Below, one piece after another: positions 10,613-23,182 of a DNA stretch of 64,000 nt. Position numbers and translations under genes: made by a program. Each line of letters opens with the position of its first letter. Positions within the stretch are counted from its first letter, which is position 1. The stretch lies in NCBI GenBank assembly GCA_963853835.1, contig OY970824.1:2361001-2425000 (forward strand), given 5' to 3'. Source of the DNA: Calendula officinalis (taxonomy: Eukaryota; Streptophyta; Magnoliopsida; Asterales; Asteraceae). The notes under the pieces were generated by a model. It saw nothing but the letters and a program-made list of their open reading frames with translations, had not been told where the DNA came from and ran no database searches.

Positions 10613-11707
10613 TTTGATCCATTTTTACTTTAGGCAAGGCAAGTATATAATATCTTATTAATTATTAATGTTGACTTGATGTTGACTTTTGCGTTGACCG
10701 TTGCAGGTTTTTTGGTCAACAACCAAAATCTTGGAAATAGAAGTTAAAACTGTAGATCGATGGATAGCGGTTGGATGGATCTACTTTGTATCATGCTTTT
10801 TACTACCCTTGTCCCGTATACGTGTTTTGTTTTATTTTCGTTTCTTTCTTTTTAATAGTAGAAAGATTATTTAAACAGATATCGGGTTCAATATAATAGT
10901 GCATCAGTATATTTTTCTTTTATATGTGAGATCTGATTTACTAAGGCTAAAGTTCACAACTTCACATCAATCTTGATTCTTGAATTTAAAAGGTAATATT
11001 TGTTTGACCTCAAAGGCCAAATGTCAAAAACAGAAGTCAAGTGCTTTTTGGGGAGAATAATGTGAAACTATGCTCTATTTCTTTGGAAACATGCAAATGT
11101 GTATGATTAGTAATTTAGTATCCAAATGTTTTGTCGGGAACATGAAGTTAAGAGAGTTCGTTACATTCCATTTATATAGATTTTGATTGTGGACTACAAG
11201 AAACACATTTTTGATAACAATGGGGGAGTTTGGTATAATCAACCATCATGTTTTTTTACGGTCAGGGTTGTTTGATAGTTGCTTACTGAGAATTAATCCT
11301 GATTGAGTTAGTTGTTGATTAAGTTAGTTGCAGTCTGCTTTGACTTCTGACTGAGTTAGTTGTTTTTTTTCATTTGGACCAGGTCAACAAAATGGTTTGG
11401 ACCGAGTCCGATACGCGGGCCGAGTTAGACGAAATTAAGGAAATCAAACGTGTCTGAAGCAAATCAAACGATCCCTTAAAGAACTATAAAATCTGTTGCA
11501 TAAAGAACTTATTACACATATAACTGTTACAAACACTCACAAATCAATCAATGCGATCACTAACGACATACAAAACTTTGAAATTCAAATAAATTGCCTC
11601 TATATATGGTTCTACTTGTATCATGATATCAACATTGTATATATTTCAAACTATGTTTCCTAAATAAAAAGAAAAAGAAAATTCAAATTCGGGTTTCTAG
11701 AAAATTG
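10613..11707. other. Intergenic region between CCR4 and PTI1 (convergent 3' ends)
   Basis: It holds the 3' untranslated regions of two convergent genes. At 11235-11460 short phrases with gattgagttagttg and gactgagttagttg recur three times; the same phrase recurs at 27155-27200. This is a dispersed repeat of unknown class. No gene is seen. Confidence 0.4.
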
Positions 11708-14425
11708 TTATGAAGCTTGAGATTCCGGGCCTGCGGGTTTTGCATTGAAGAGTGGTTGCAAAGCTTTGACAACAATTGTCATATTTGGCCTGAAATCTGC
11801 CTCGTATTGAACACATAATGCTGCAACCGCTGCCAGCTGAGTTTAAACATAAACAAGCATAAAATTAGGCTCTGTTTTTATAAAATGATACAAAGCGTGA
11901 ACAATATAAGGTACAAGTTTGTAATGCATTTAGTTAGAATTAGAAACTGGGGCAAATAACCCTAGATTTAACGCATAACCTCTCAAATCATTTTGTTCAA
12001 AATTTATACTAATATTAAAATATTATAAAACCTTTGCAATTGCAGAGAACACTAATTATTTATAAAAATATTAGAATTATCTGTTTTGGGCCAACCCAAC
12101 CTATCTCAACCGGGTACAGAACCTGCCCGACCCGCCCATTTTGCCACCTCTAGAACTAGTACATTAAACAGTACCTTAGCAACCGCCTTTGGAGGATAAT
12201 CATTATTTAACTTTGGATCAACACATTGCTTTACTTTATCCTCACTTAATCTTGGTGTTGCCTGTAGCAAAACAGATCATAAAACAACATAATTACACAC
12301 ATAACGTCTTCCAGTGTGTGTTAATAATAAAAATTAAAGTAAAAATACACTCCATCAGTCTCAATAAATTTTCAAAAAAAATAAAAAACAACCAATTTGC
12401 ACATAGATGGTATTTTTCTCTTGTAATTGTTGAAGGGTATTTTAGGTATTTGACTAAAAATTGAGAAAATTTAATAATATATGGGACCTATGATGTAATA
12501 AAAATTTATTAGTAGCAAGACTTACCCAAGTAACAAGACTTTGTTGTCCTTTGGGCATTGTGTGGTCAACGGGTTTCCTTCCGGTCAACAATTCTAGAAG
12601 AACTACTCCAAAACTATAAACATCACTCTTTTGAGTTATTTGCCCGGTCATTGCATATCTGGATCAAAACATGCATACGGGTCAAATATGTAAAAATAAA
12701 ATTTAAAAATTAACTAAAAAGAAAACAGGTCAAACGGATCAAGTATGAACACATAACAAACACCTATAAAAACTTACTCTGGAGCATGGTAGCCAAAAGT
12801 TCCCAAGACTCTAGTTGAATGCAAACGGGCTGCAGTGTCAGAAGACTGATTGCTCAAACTAAAATCAGCAATCTTTGTCTGACAATCATCAAACAATAAA
12901 ACATTGCTGGATCTCACATCCCGATGAACAATCGACGGTTGGACTTTTTCATGTAAATACTCTAAACCTCTTGCTGCACCATATGCAATTTTGACTCTTT
13001 GGGTCCAACTCAGAACCGGGCCCGGTTCCGCCCCTTGCACACCCTTTCTCCCTATAAATACAAAAAATACCCAAAAAAACAATTTATTTATGAAAATTAG
13101 GGCTATAAGTGAGTAATCACGAATTGTTATTGTATGCAACGTACCTTCAAACGGTCTTATGTGTGTGATAAACTTTCAGTTCTTGCTATTGTATGTATCA
13201 GATCTCATGTAACCTATGAACCGATGACGTGGCATGCTGACGTGGCATGTGGACATCATGTCAGCCTGAGCGGTGCCACATCATCGGTTTATGGGTTACT
13301 GGAGGTCAGATACATACGATAGCAAGAACTGAAAGTTTATCACGCACATAAGACCGTTTGAAGGTACGTTGCATGCAATAACAATTGAAAAGAAAAAAAT
13401 AAAAATGAAATTGTATGTATGTACCATGTAAAACATCATGCAAAGAACCCATGGTTGCATATTGATATACCAAGATGCGGTTGTTTGCCTCCAAGCAATA
13501 ACCAATCAACTCCACAAAATACTCGTTCTTAAGCCTCGAAACGAATGATAACTGCATATAAGTTCAACATTAAAAAAAGTACAAAATTAGTTAATTACAT
13601 AAAAATCTTGGCTTTTTTATTAGACCATCATTAAATATACATAATACAATCATACTACTTAAACAGGTCTTTAGATTTGCATTTTGGAACTGATTATCTG
13701 ATTATTGCAAATCTAAAGCAATAACTTTTTGTTACTTTTTTCCATTAATTTCATAAATAATGGGAATCTACCAAACACTGAAACATGTGATAATCACCTG
13801 AGCTACAAAATCATTATCGGGTTCAGGTGAAGAACTGGTATCCAGTTTCTTAACTGCTGCTTCATCTCCACTACTTAATTTCCCATAAAAGACTCGACCA
13901 TAAGAGCCTTCACCAACCAAAGCTTTTTGACCAAAATTACTAGTCATCCTGTTTAGCTCGTTTAAGGATAATGCTGGTGTTTCTATCGGTAACGGCTTTT
14001 CAGGGGCCCCACTTTTTGCAACTCCCAAACCCCTTGGCTCTCCTCTAGAACTCCCTACAAAGTTTGAAAATTTTAAACACAAAATATATATTTATTTTTT
14101 TGGGATCATGTGTGTGGAGACTGTTTAAGCATTCAATTTTAAGGGTATTTTCGTCATTTTGCATGTTTTTTTTTGTCGAAATTGGCCTAAATGACACAAA
14201 TTTGAGTGACCTATGTGAAAGTTCCAATAGATGGAATACTTTTTTTTTTCATTAAAAACCCTAACAAAAAGTTCACTATTATCTATGAAATTATGTTACA
14301 ATTATATGTGTCAATTTAATGAATTTGGTACCTCCATAAGGCGGTCCTCGGGGTGGTGCTGTAGTAATATTATTTGCAGGTGCACCGCCATTAGCGTCCT
14401 CTTCAGCACCTCCACAGCAAGACAT
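11708..14425 (-). CDS. PTI1: PTI1-like cytoplasmic Ser/Thr protein kinase
   Basis: Seven minus-strand exons join in phase to 366 residues: 14425-14332, 14054-13798, 13551-13425, 13051-12778, 12658-12526, 12261-12175 and 11836-11708. PTI1-like kinases are soluble or membrane-anchored relatives of receptor kinases that act downstream of Pto or OXI1/AGC kinases in defence and oxidative signalling. The N-terminus MSCCGG is Cys-rich and may be acylated. The kinase domain shows the glycine loop VGEGSYGRVFYG (78-89), Lys100 in AAVKK, H202-R203-D204 with N209, and the activation segment HSTRVLGTFGYHAPE, typical of PTI1. The usual DFG is D222-F223-S224; family members I recall have Asp or Asn at the third position. 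The end APE...KSDVYSFGVVLLELLTGRKP is intact. An upstream non-coding leader exon is likely near 14800-14990. Confidence 0.93.
12100..12153. repeat. hAT-type MITE end in a PTI1 intron
   Basis: The sequence gacccgcccattttgccacc followed by tcta is the complement of the TAGAGGTGGCAAAATGGGCGG type terminus found in non-autonomous hAT elements, with 'acccg' words just inside. Only one end is convincing. Confidence 0.4.
13122..13386. mobile_element. Foldback MITE in PTI1 intron 3
   Basis: A 265-bp element with inverted arms of about 110 bp. The left arm reads gtaccttcaaacggtcttat and the right arm ataagaccgtttgaaggtac. The arms are nearly identical, so the RNA of this intron could form a long hairpin. 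It has no coding capacity and lies between exons 13425-13551 and 12778-13051. Confidence 0.75.
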
Positions 14426-15006
14426 CCTTCAAATTTTGAAGGTACAAAAAATCCACAAAATGTACAATCTTTAATTTGTTTGTTTCAACAATCCATTTAC
14501 TTTTTTTTCTGTAATTATTTACCTAAAAGAATCCCTGCAATACCCATTATTCAAATATGTTAATCACCTTCTGTTTGCAACAGATCAAACCAATTTAAAT
14601 TGTGCCAAATATGTTTCGTTGAGGCATTTACTCAAACACCTAACGTGCATGAACAAATTAAACGAAAAACACACAAGGGAAATCAACAAATTCGCCTAAT
14701 TTATACATGATATTACCTCAAAACCAAGTTTTTTTACGTCATCAACCAACAAAAAGATGTGAAATCCAGAGTTGACGAGGAGAAGAATGAAACAAATTTT
14801 ATTGCAATCTCTTTTTAGGTTTGAATTTTTGGGATTTTGGGGATTTTTCTCTCTGCTCACTCTCGCCTGATTGTGAAAGAGAGAATGAAAAGAAATTTTT
14901 TGTTTGGGGTTCGCGGGAAAATCGGCTTCTGTTTTCTGAAATGTTCATAAACCGAGCACGTATATATGTAATATCTGTACGTATAGGTTTCATGCTTGCA
15001 CGTTGA
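14426..15006 (-). promoter_or_regulatory. 5' leader and promoter region of the PTI1-like gene
   Basis: Minus-strand sequence upstream of the ATG. It includes a pyrimidine-rich leader near 14780-14930 and an acceptor-like stretch just before the first coding exon. Short frames on both strands at 14799-15006 overlap each other and show no similarity, so they are not called. Confidence 0.3.
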
Positions 15007-15644
15007 AAGAATCTTTAATTTTTGTTAACGATGGGTCATGGGTCACTTGTCGGATCCCATCAATCAGAACGTTTATAATTTCATGCATGCCAGTTTGTTC
15101 GAATATAATATGATATAGTCTATTGACTTTTTTTAAAAGTCAATATAATTTTGATATTTTTCGAATTAAATAATTTAATTTGAAAAAATAAAATAAAATT
15201 TTGTCGTGATAAATTACTTATTTAATTCTGGATTTACAATGACTTCAAACTACATATTTCACTTAGTCCAATAGGTGGTGAAGTGAAATTCACATCAATA
15301 ACTTTGACTTTTGACTTTAAGTTTTAGCCAAAAAAGAACGAATTTTTTCAAGGTAAACACGAAGTTAGTCGGGTTAACGTCTGTTTAGGATTCCGTTTTA
15401 ACACGTTCATTAGCTTATTATCGAGCTATATAACCAAGTTCCATAAATTCACAGTAAATATTAAAGTAACAACATTCATGTTTCCAAAATATCAACATAA
15501 CAAACACATAATAAACTAAATTTCAAAACAACAATCACTTCCCCAACATAAAATCCTGATTCGGGAACCCAATCCGACCACCCGTTGGACTCATTTGCTT
15601 CAAAATATACAAATTCCAACCCGTTTTTTCTCCCGAATTTTGAC
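15007..15644. other. Intergenic DNA between PTI1 promoter and SINAT 3' end
   Basis: AT-rich and without a gene. The right part (about 15470-15644) is probably the 3' untranslated region of the SINAT gene. Confidence 0.4.
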
Positions 15645-17357
15645 TCATTGTTCTTTCCATATACGACCACTAACTCTTAATTTCAGTTCTTGTCTATCAC
15701 CACCCGAGAAAAACAGGGCTAAATTTCTAGGAATTACTAACCCGTCTTGACTGTCACGAACTTTCCGGTGACTGTCGCGAATGCTTCTGGGAACACCTTG
15801 CCATGTGAATTTACGTCCGTACCCCCCAACTTCTAAAGAGTAGCTAAACTTTTTGGCTTCATTATCTTCACCCATAAACCGTAGGAATGAAATGTAAACG
15901 GGTGCCATACCGAGCTGAAATGCTTCAAAGTGTAAACAAAATTGTCTTCCATAGCAATTGAATACCTACAAATAAAAAAATTACACACAAAAAAAAAAGT
16001 TATAAAAAAAATTGGATCATTTTTATATATTGTTATAAAAAATATATATATAAGGATTATCATTTTTGAAACATTTTGTAAAAAAACATCCGCTCAGGAC
16101 ACAAAACCATCTTTTAATGACCATGTTGAACAAAATTTTGTACAATGACTACTAAACGGGAACTAATATAAAAGTAAAATCATTAGTTTAGACCAAAAAA
16201 AAACTTTATATATAGTTACTATAGTCTATAACAACTTACAGTTAACATCCATGTGGCATTTTCAACTTCATGTGGATTAGATTTGACATATCGATGATTA
16301 AAACTACATCCATCATGCATATCCACATTATGATCATTCTTCAAATGTGTCACTAGATATGGTATATCACCCGTGATTGAGCACTCGGATCCCGCATACG
16401 GACAATTGTAGGGGCGAAATCGACAATTTGCCTCGTGTTTTAACTTGCTATAATAAGGAAAAATATCATGACACCCGAGATTTTGGTGTTTGCATGGAAG
16501 TTCTAAAGATTCTGCTACTTTTTCCAATGCTAAACAACGTATGTTTCCCATTTCAAGACGACATGTTGGGCAACAATTGTGCACCCGAAGTTTGCAGTTT
16601 GAGCATAATGTGTGCCCATTTGGACACTACAAGAAAAAAATAATTAAATAATAAAAAATAGAAATAGAAAAGGTGGGTTCTTTACAACTTTATAACCATA
16701 CCCGATTTAGAGGGTGCTTGGGATTGCGATTTGAAAAAAATTATCTGCTTATTGCGTTTTGAAAACGCTGATAATCTAAAATAAGTGTTTGGAAAAAAGA
16801 CTGAAAAAATCAATTATATGCGTTTTGAGGTATCCAAAATGGAGTTTTGGAAAAGTAGGTAATGAGGCGCTTATTGCGTTTTGGAAACTGATTATTTGCA
16901 TTTTACCTATTAACTAAACAAATAATCAGGTTGTCAAACACTACAAATCTGATTATCTTATTATTGCGTTTTTTTTTTTTTTTGAAACATTATTATTGTG
17001 TTTTTTAGAATCATGTTTTGTAACCGTTGATTATCTGATTATTCATTTTCAAAACGCACAATCTATTTTTTATAATCAATCCCAAACACCCCCCTTAGCT
17101 TTTGAAAATCTAAGAAAAATAGTGGTTCCCCTAATTCTAACCATAGTTAGGTTAACAAGTGAACAAACCTGATGAATTGGAGGATACATTAAAGTAGTAC
17201 AAACAGGGCATTCAAGAAGCTCATGAACTCCATTTTTTCCATTTGCAGTTCTTGCAACACTTTTATCTGTTTTTGTTGTTGTTGTTGCCACATCATACTT
17301 CAAAGTTTTTGGGTGAGACTCAATAACATCTTTACAAACACTGCCACCTGGCGCCAT
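15645..17357 (-). CDS. SINA-type (SINAT) RING E3 ubiquitin ligase
   Basis: Three minus-strand exons join in phase to 298 residues: 17357-17169, 16626-16240 and 15965-15645. SINAT proteins transfer ubiquitin to targets in root auxin response, drought response and autophagy, acting as dimers in cytosol and nucleus. The start MAPGGS matches the SINAT5 group. The RING ligands are C50, C53, C64, H68, C71, C74, C82 and C85, in LLECPVCTTLMYPPIHQ and CPNGHTLCSNCKLRV. The SIAH-type zinc region and TRAF-like substrate domain follow: ALEKVAESLELPC, CHDIFPYYSKLKHE, DMHDGCSFNHRYV, HFEAFQLGMAPVY, RSIRDSHRKVRDS, ending GRIWKEQ. The length is close to the usual 300-310. No broken motif is seen. A 5' non-coding exon near 18620-18780 is likely. 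Confidence 0.95.
16710..17094. mobile_element. Tourist-like MITE (PIF/Harbinger type) in SINAT intron 1
   Basis: A 385-bp element flanked by TTA at 16707-16709 and 17095-17097. The left end is gagggtgcttgggattg and the right end is the complement of ggggggtgtttgggattg. Internal words such as 'ttattgcgttttg' repeat in both orientations. TTA flanks and GGGTGTTTGGGA-type ends fit PIF/Harbinger MITEs. Confidence 0.65.
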
Positions 17358-18870
17358 TTTTATTAAATCAAACAATATTTGCTGATTTTTTTTTTTCAGT
17401 TGTAGTACTGTCTCAAATCATGATCAAGACTTGAGTACTGATGATCTTGAAAAAAGTAGGCAACTAAATAAACAGAATGTATAGAACAAAATGTGAGAAG
17501 ATTGAATAATAAGATTTCTTAAATTTTGACCAGATGCTTACAATTTAAGAGTCAAAGAATAGACAAAATGAAGCCGGCAAGTCAAATAATAATACGTTAT
17601 GTAATTTTAGGTCTGAATATTCTAATTATTCAAACATACTGATAACTGAAATCAGATAACATTTGAAATTACGTTACTACCCCTCCCAAACACCTTAAGA
17701 AAGTACTTACCTACCATCTTCAGTAATACCATGAACAATATTGAAATAGTTAATAACAAGTTTGCTAATCTTCAGTTAAATACAACTAAGATAATAAGCA
17801 TATAATAATCAATCCAAACATAATTAATCATTGAATACAGAATATATGATTAGAGATAACTAGATAGATCTAACTCCAACAACCAAAATTGAACATCAAT
17901 TTCAGATATATTATTCAAAAGATATTACTTTCAAGATAATTTAATTACCTACTTTTAATACCAATAATTATGAAAAATATGATTATTAATCAACCTAATA
18001 TTCTGAATTTGGCACAAAAGTAGGAGAAAATGGAAGATCTGAATTCTGAAATCAAACCCAAATATGAACTTACTCAAACTCACTAGTTTTGTCAAATAAT
18101 TTCCTGGAATGGGAAACAAGATATGGTTTTCTTTAAAATCACATGAAAAAGGGTCAAAACCTAAATTTGCATGTTTGACCATGAAAAGGAGTTGACTTTG
18201 GCAAATTGCATACACAAAATTACTCTAATTAGGTATGTAAAATTGTAAATCACCAGTTTTTAGAAGAAAATAATTGAACTTCAGATGAACCCTTGGCAAC
18301 ACAAGAACCCAAAAATTAAATGCAATCAAACTTCCAATAATAATAATAAAGAACTAGGGTTTTGCTAAAAAACCTGCTTCATTTTGATCAAAACCCCATC
18401 AGAATTCAGAGTATCCATTGCAAGATTCGATTTTTATGGTTATCAAGAGTTCCCTAAAATATATCCGTCATCAATGAAAGAATCCAAGAGAGAACATACA
18501 AACAAATAAATATAAAAAACAGTTGATAGTTAACAAACCCAGTTCAAAATTCAAATAAACTAATCCAAACGCAACTATTTTTCGATTAAAAACACAAGAA
18601 AATACAAAATAGAGAGATACCCAGTTGCGATTATCGAGCTCATTGTTCAGATATTTCCAATCAAATTGAAGAAATAATTGATTTATTTATGGGAATTTGA
18701 GAATGATTTTACAGGTGGAAGGGGAAAATGAAGTCAAGCTCCGGAAATAACGCATACAGTAGAGATTTCAAAGAGCAAAAGTTACCAATTTTTGTGTGCC
18801 CATTTCTGTATAATTCTAAGAAATATTACTGTATTATAATTTTTTAAACAATAGCAAAAATATATTTCTC
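17358..18870 (-). promoter_or_regulatory. 5' leader intron and promoter region of the SINAT gene
   Basis: On the minus strand, 18780-18620 resembles a leader exon: pyrimidine-rich, ending in CAACTGG followed by gtatctc, a good donor. SINAT genes often have an intron in the 5' leader, so 18620 to about 17360 may be that intron. Small frames here, such as 17955-18215, show no similarity. Confidence 0.35.
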
Positions 18871-18875
18871 TAATA

Positions 18876-19182
18876 CTTCATTCGATTCAAAATAAGTGAT
18901 ACATTGTTGATTTCACGATTTTTTTAGGCAAAAGTTTAAAATTGAGGTTAAATTAGATTAATTGGATGATTATTGGGGATTGAGTCTCACAATTAATTAA
19001 TAAAGTAAGATTAATGGTGTTTAAAAGTAAAAGTGATTGTAAAAATGTTTATTAAAGTAGGTAGTTAGTGGCTATGGGGTCCACTACGTTTTACCAAATA
19101 ATGTAAATTTTCAAAGTGTATCACTTATTTTTGATACATTCAAATATAGAAAGTGTATCACTTAATTTGAATCGGAGGAATT
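18876..19182. mobile_element. Stowaway-like MITE, GATTCAAAATAAGTG subfamily
   Basis: About 307 bp. The left end is cttcattcgattcaaaataa and the right end is the complement of ataattcctccgattcaaat, with AT/TA dinucleotides outside. The same subfamily occurs at 54417-54731 and as two halves at 31672 and 32571. Confidence 0.7.
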
Positions 19183-21400
19183 ATAGGATAATACATATAA
19201 ATTAAATGATTTTGTATAAAATAAAATTAATAATAAGACTTTTATGTTAAGATTTAATTGCATTTTATAAACTAATGAATTTTCATATTTTTTTTAAGTA
19301 TTGCAGTATTAGGTTGTTTGTGTGATTGTATTTTAATAATTTCTTTAATAGTAAACTTTAAAGAATAAATATTTGTTTTGTTGAAATATAGGTTAGATTA
19401 GAATAATATTTATGTTTTTGTTATTATTAAATAGTTAGGTATTAAAACTAAAAAAGTTTGTAAGTATTTAGTTATTTGCCTTTAAAAGTTTTGGGTAAAT
19501 ATGGATAGCATGTCCAGAATTATAATGTACAGTAGTACGTATATAAATCATAGATTATAATCTATGGTAAATTACGGACGGTTTAAAAAATTTATATAAA
19601 AGTATACAAATCAAAGAAAACGAATTAGTATTAGTTTTGTAATTCTAAAAATGTTTTATTCATGTAAATATTAGATTTCAAAGTGTTTTTGAAGTAACAA
19701 TAAATGAAAATTTAATATTTAGAGCAGTTTAATAACACACAAATGAAATATCGTTGAGCTACGTTACATTTAATATATTTTTTAAAATCATTTAATTCAT
19801 AAACGTACAGTATTCATGTTTTAGTACATATATATGTATATAAACACATAATTAAATAATATTTTCAGACTTTGAGTGAATATACCCAAGACTTATAATT
19901 TAGTGATATTGGAGTTTCGTATAAAGTATTGTCTATGATATATTAGTCATTAATTCAAGTTTCGCCATGGATAAAAATTAGAGTGGATTATGTGTCGTAA
20001 AAAAAAAAGGTCTTAAATATTATTTAAGTAATAAAGTGGTAGTTTTATTTTGTTAATACTTAAGTGTACTTTAATTAATTTAGTAATAAATTATTAAGCT
20101 ATGTATTTAAGTAATAAAGTGGTAATATTAAAGCTTTTTGAATAAAAAAATGTTTCGTGTGTATAATGTACAAAATGATAAAAACATAAATTAAAGTATA
20201 TAATTTTTATACTAGAAAAACTATATTATGCAAAATATTATAATCATATAAACATTGTTTACAATGATCTTATTATGTAGAAAATTTTTGTTAGTAAATA
20301 AATCACCTCATAAGATTCAAGTAAAAAAATTCATTATTGACGGCTTTAATTTTTGCAATCAGGGATTATGGGAAAAGGTGGTAAAACTTCCCGCACGCTA
20401 CGTTTGAATTGTAAGCTTAATTTTTAATGTAATATTTGGTTAAAATATTATACTTATGTAATATTGTAGAAGTATTTATTTTCTATTTTCAAATTTATGG
20501 TGAGAAGTGAGAACAGTTTGGGACTTTGGTCCCGACCACTGCATCCGAAAGGACCGCGCATTTACTGACCATTGGACAACCTTTTCCTGTCTGTGGGACC
20601 GTACGATCAATTTTGTTCACATTTAATTCAAGTCAAGTAAACTCAGGGTTAAAATGGTCTAACTAAAAATAATGTATTACAGTTATAGCATGATGTACAA
20701 CTTCTTACTACGCGATTATTATGAGTATGAGTCGTATGACCATCTCACCCTCTGATAGAAATTTAATTTGGATTTGACCATATTGTTATTTAAAGCATTA
20801 AATATTTCAGAGTCGTTCTATATACGTAGTAATAAATTCTAGTCATGAAGGTTATTATATATTTTTAACTTAATTTCTAACAAAATAATATATAGAAATT
20901 TAACTTCTTATGAGTTATTAGGTCCGATTCATGAAAAATAAAATGAGAAAATCATGAAAAAGCAAAAAATAGTATAGTAAGTTTTCATCAATGCTAACTA
21001 TTTTCTACCAAAAAAAGAGAAAAATAAAATAGTAATAAATACTGATAACGACCTCCACATCATCCCAAAATTCAAACAATAATGAACAATAGTTCATGAT
21101 ATACATACTTTTCGAAGCACTTACCTAATCTTTTTTTTTTCCCGAAAATTTACCTAAACACTTTCCGTCTTCTATCAATCAAGCAATGAAAGTCTTTGTA
21201 GTGAAAAAAAACTAAAGGGAATGACGGGAATTTACGTATATTTCGGTTAATTTTGATGGGTTTAGTCGATTTTTTTGGATAAAAAAAATTGAATTTACAA
21301 AATGAATCTAAATTGCACCAAGAAACAATAATTGGACGAAAATGCATGCACGACAATTGTCAAGCCTAGAACCACCGTATGCAAGTGACACGTGACCTTC
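19183..21400. other. Long AT-rich intergenic region, no gene seen
   Basis: No frame with protein similarity. The only locally GC-richer stretch is about 20340-20610 (gtcccgaccactgcatccg, gaccattggacaaccttttc), which could be a regulatory block or a decayed repeat. Confidence 0.4.
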
Positions 21401-21403
21401 TTT

Positions 21404-21690
21404 GTTTTTTTTTTTTTTTGAACGGCAGGCATTTTATAGACAAAACAAACTAGCAAGATGCTAGGGAACAAACAAGAAACAAAACAACATCAAAAACAAG
21501 AGATAGGGTTACAACACCAAACATCCCACCTATTTTTAAGATTACAAGACGGGGCCCTATGCTTAATCCAGAAAAACGACATTGCTTGAATATAACCACC
21601 TTTGGAACAAATGCGGGATTTCAGTTGAAAAATAATGTTTAAAAGCAAGATGAGCCAGACAATCGTTCCAAGTCAATAATTATTAAACCA
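21404..21690 (-). mobile_element. 3' end of a LINE-type element, antisense
   Basis: A poly-T run at about 21405-21419, followed by gaacggcaggcattttatag and ctagcaagatgctag, is the complement of the 3' end of the LINE at 52636-53560 (ctagcatcttgctag ... gccgttc plus poly-A). Past about 21530 the sequence loses similarity that I can follow. It is 5'-truncated and non-coding. Confidence 0.6.
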
Positions 21691-22340
21691 TTATTGAAAT
21701 GTGATAATATATGTAAAAAAATATTCATATATTAGGACATGTATACTTATTAATAAAATATCAAATTCTCGTTTATCATTATTCAATTTTGATTTCAGTA
21801 CATACTAGCATTATAATAGCAATCGGTCACATTAAATTCATGCCAAAGCTTCTTTTGCTGTCAAAGCTTGAAAAACCACATCGTTGACGGTGCCAAATGC
21901 TCTTACGCCAACAGTATAACATATGTTAAATGATGTTCTTCTTCTTTTAAATTATAAATGGTTTGGGGTATTTTTTTTGCAGGTCACATAGAGATATTTA
22001 AGTTTAAAAACATAATGTACAAGTATACTAAAATATAAATTACTCAAGGTTTGTATTCTAATGGTATTTGTGTAAAGTGTTATAAATAAATTGAAGTAGA
22101 TTATATGCCGTTAAACAAAATCTCAACATAAATTATTGTGAATAAATAAATTTTTATAGTGTAAGAAATAAGTTTCCTTTGGAATACTTACTACAAGGTT
22201 AATAAAAAGGGCTTGAAAAAGGTACTACAAGGTCAAATACATCGGGTCTTGGGTCATCTTCTTCACTAGAGCCTTACCCCAAAACTTACACAATTTAAAA
22301 AAAAAGAGCTTTATTTTCTATCATGAATTCCCATTATTAG
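21691..22340. other. Intergenic DNA, no gene seen
   Basis: AT-rich. The segment at 21840-21910 (ccaaagcttc, aaaccacatcgttgacgg, gccaaatgc) vaguely resembles 62990-63080, so a very diverged dispersed repeat is possible. Confidence 0.35.
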
Positions 22341-22557
22341 TAGGGATGTCTTTGAGGAGGTGCGGTCGCACAGGGCCCCTATTTTATAGGGGCCAATTTT
22401 TATATATGTCTAATATATATAATATTAAAATTTAAGCCAACTTAATAATTTAATAGAACAAAAATTAGAAAGTCCAAATTTTTATAAAAGTCTTGCATTC
22501 AGGGGGCCCATTTTCGTGTTTTCGCACAGGACACTTCAGATCTCGGAGACGCCCCTG
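22341..22557. mobile_element. Non-autonomous hAT element, GGGCCC family
   Basis: A 217-bp element with an exact 8-bp duplication ATTATTAG at 22333-22340 and 22558-22565. The left end is TAGGGATGTCTTTGAG and the right end is the complement of CAGGGGCGTCTCCGAGA. Sequences ending GGGCCCC and GGGGGCCC lie symmetrically inside. It is non-coding. Confidence 0.8.
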
Positions 22558-23182
22558 ATTATTAGGTTTCTAACTACATAAAATGTGTTTTCCCCATCAC
22601 ATATTATTCACCTATGTTGGTTCCATATAGTTTTTATATGTAATTCTTGAAAATAGTGATGGAAGAAAAATCGATTCGTGATCAAAACTGGTTTTGAAAT
22701 CAGAATGGAACCAGATTGAAGCATACCGGATCAGATTGGATTCGAAACTGGCAGATTAGGATCGGTTCGAGTATACTTGTGCAAATCGTTTTGAAAACCA
22801 GATTGAGAAAACCGGATTCAAAACCGAATTCGAGTTTTATAAGTGATTTGGGGTACAAACATACAAAAGTAGACATCACCAGGTTTCGATCGAATCCAAT
22901 CCGCTTCCTAAATTTTTGATCAGAATCCGGTTTTGACCAACTTTTTGAATGCGGTTTCGTTCTTTAATCCAGTTTGAAAATCTCGAGTGGAAAAAATAAA
23001 TTGAAAGCAGTCAAAGTAAAATGATGAGGGTGTAATTATGATTTGAACAAATGCTACAAGGACTGAAGTAGTAATTATTTGCGCGCCCACATTGAAAAAG
23101 AACTGAAAAAAAACCAAAAGCCCTCCATTTCTCTCAAACACCTCCCTCCTGTCTATCTCTCCGTCGCCGTTCACCGCCTTCC
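22558..23182. other. Upstream region of GCP3 with a CCGG/GGTTTTGA-rich repeat
   Basis: Bases 22660-22950 are built of words such as cggatcagattgg, actggttttgaaa and ccggttttgacca, like the repeats at 741 and 6355. Bases 22950-23182 contain the probable leader of GCP3 (pyrimidine-rich ctccctcctgtctatctctc). Confidence 0.4.

Noticed and set aside
14799..15006. Frames on both strands near the PTI1 leader
   Set aside because: They overlap each other on opposite strands and show no protein similarity.
15833..16063. Apparent frameshift at the start of the last SINAT exon
   Set aside because: A first reading seemed to show an extra base; rechecking gave GTA-TTC-AAT-TGC in phase with the previous exon, so the gene is intact.
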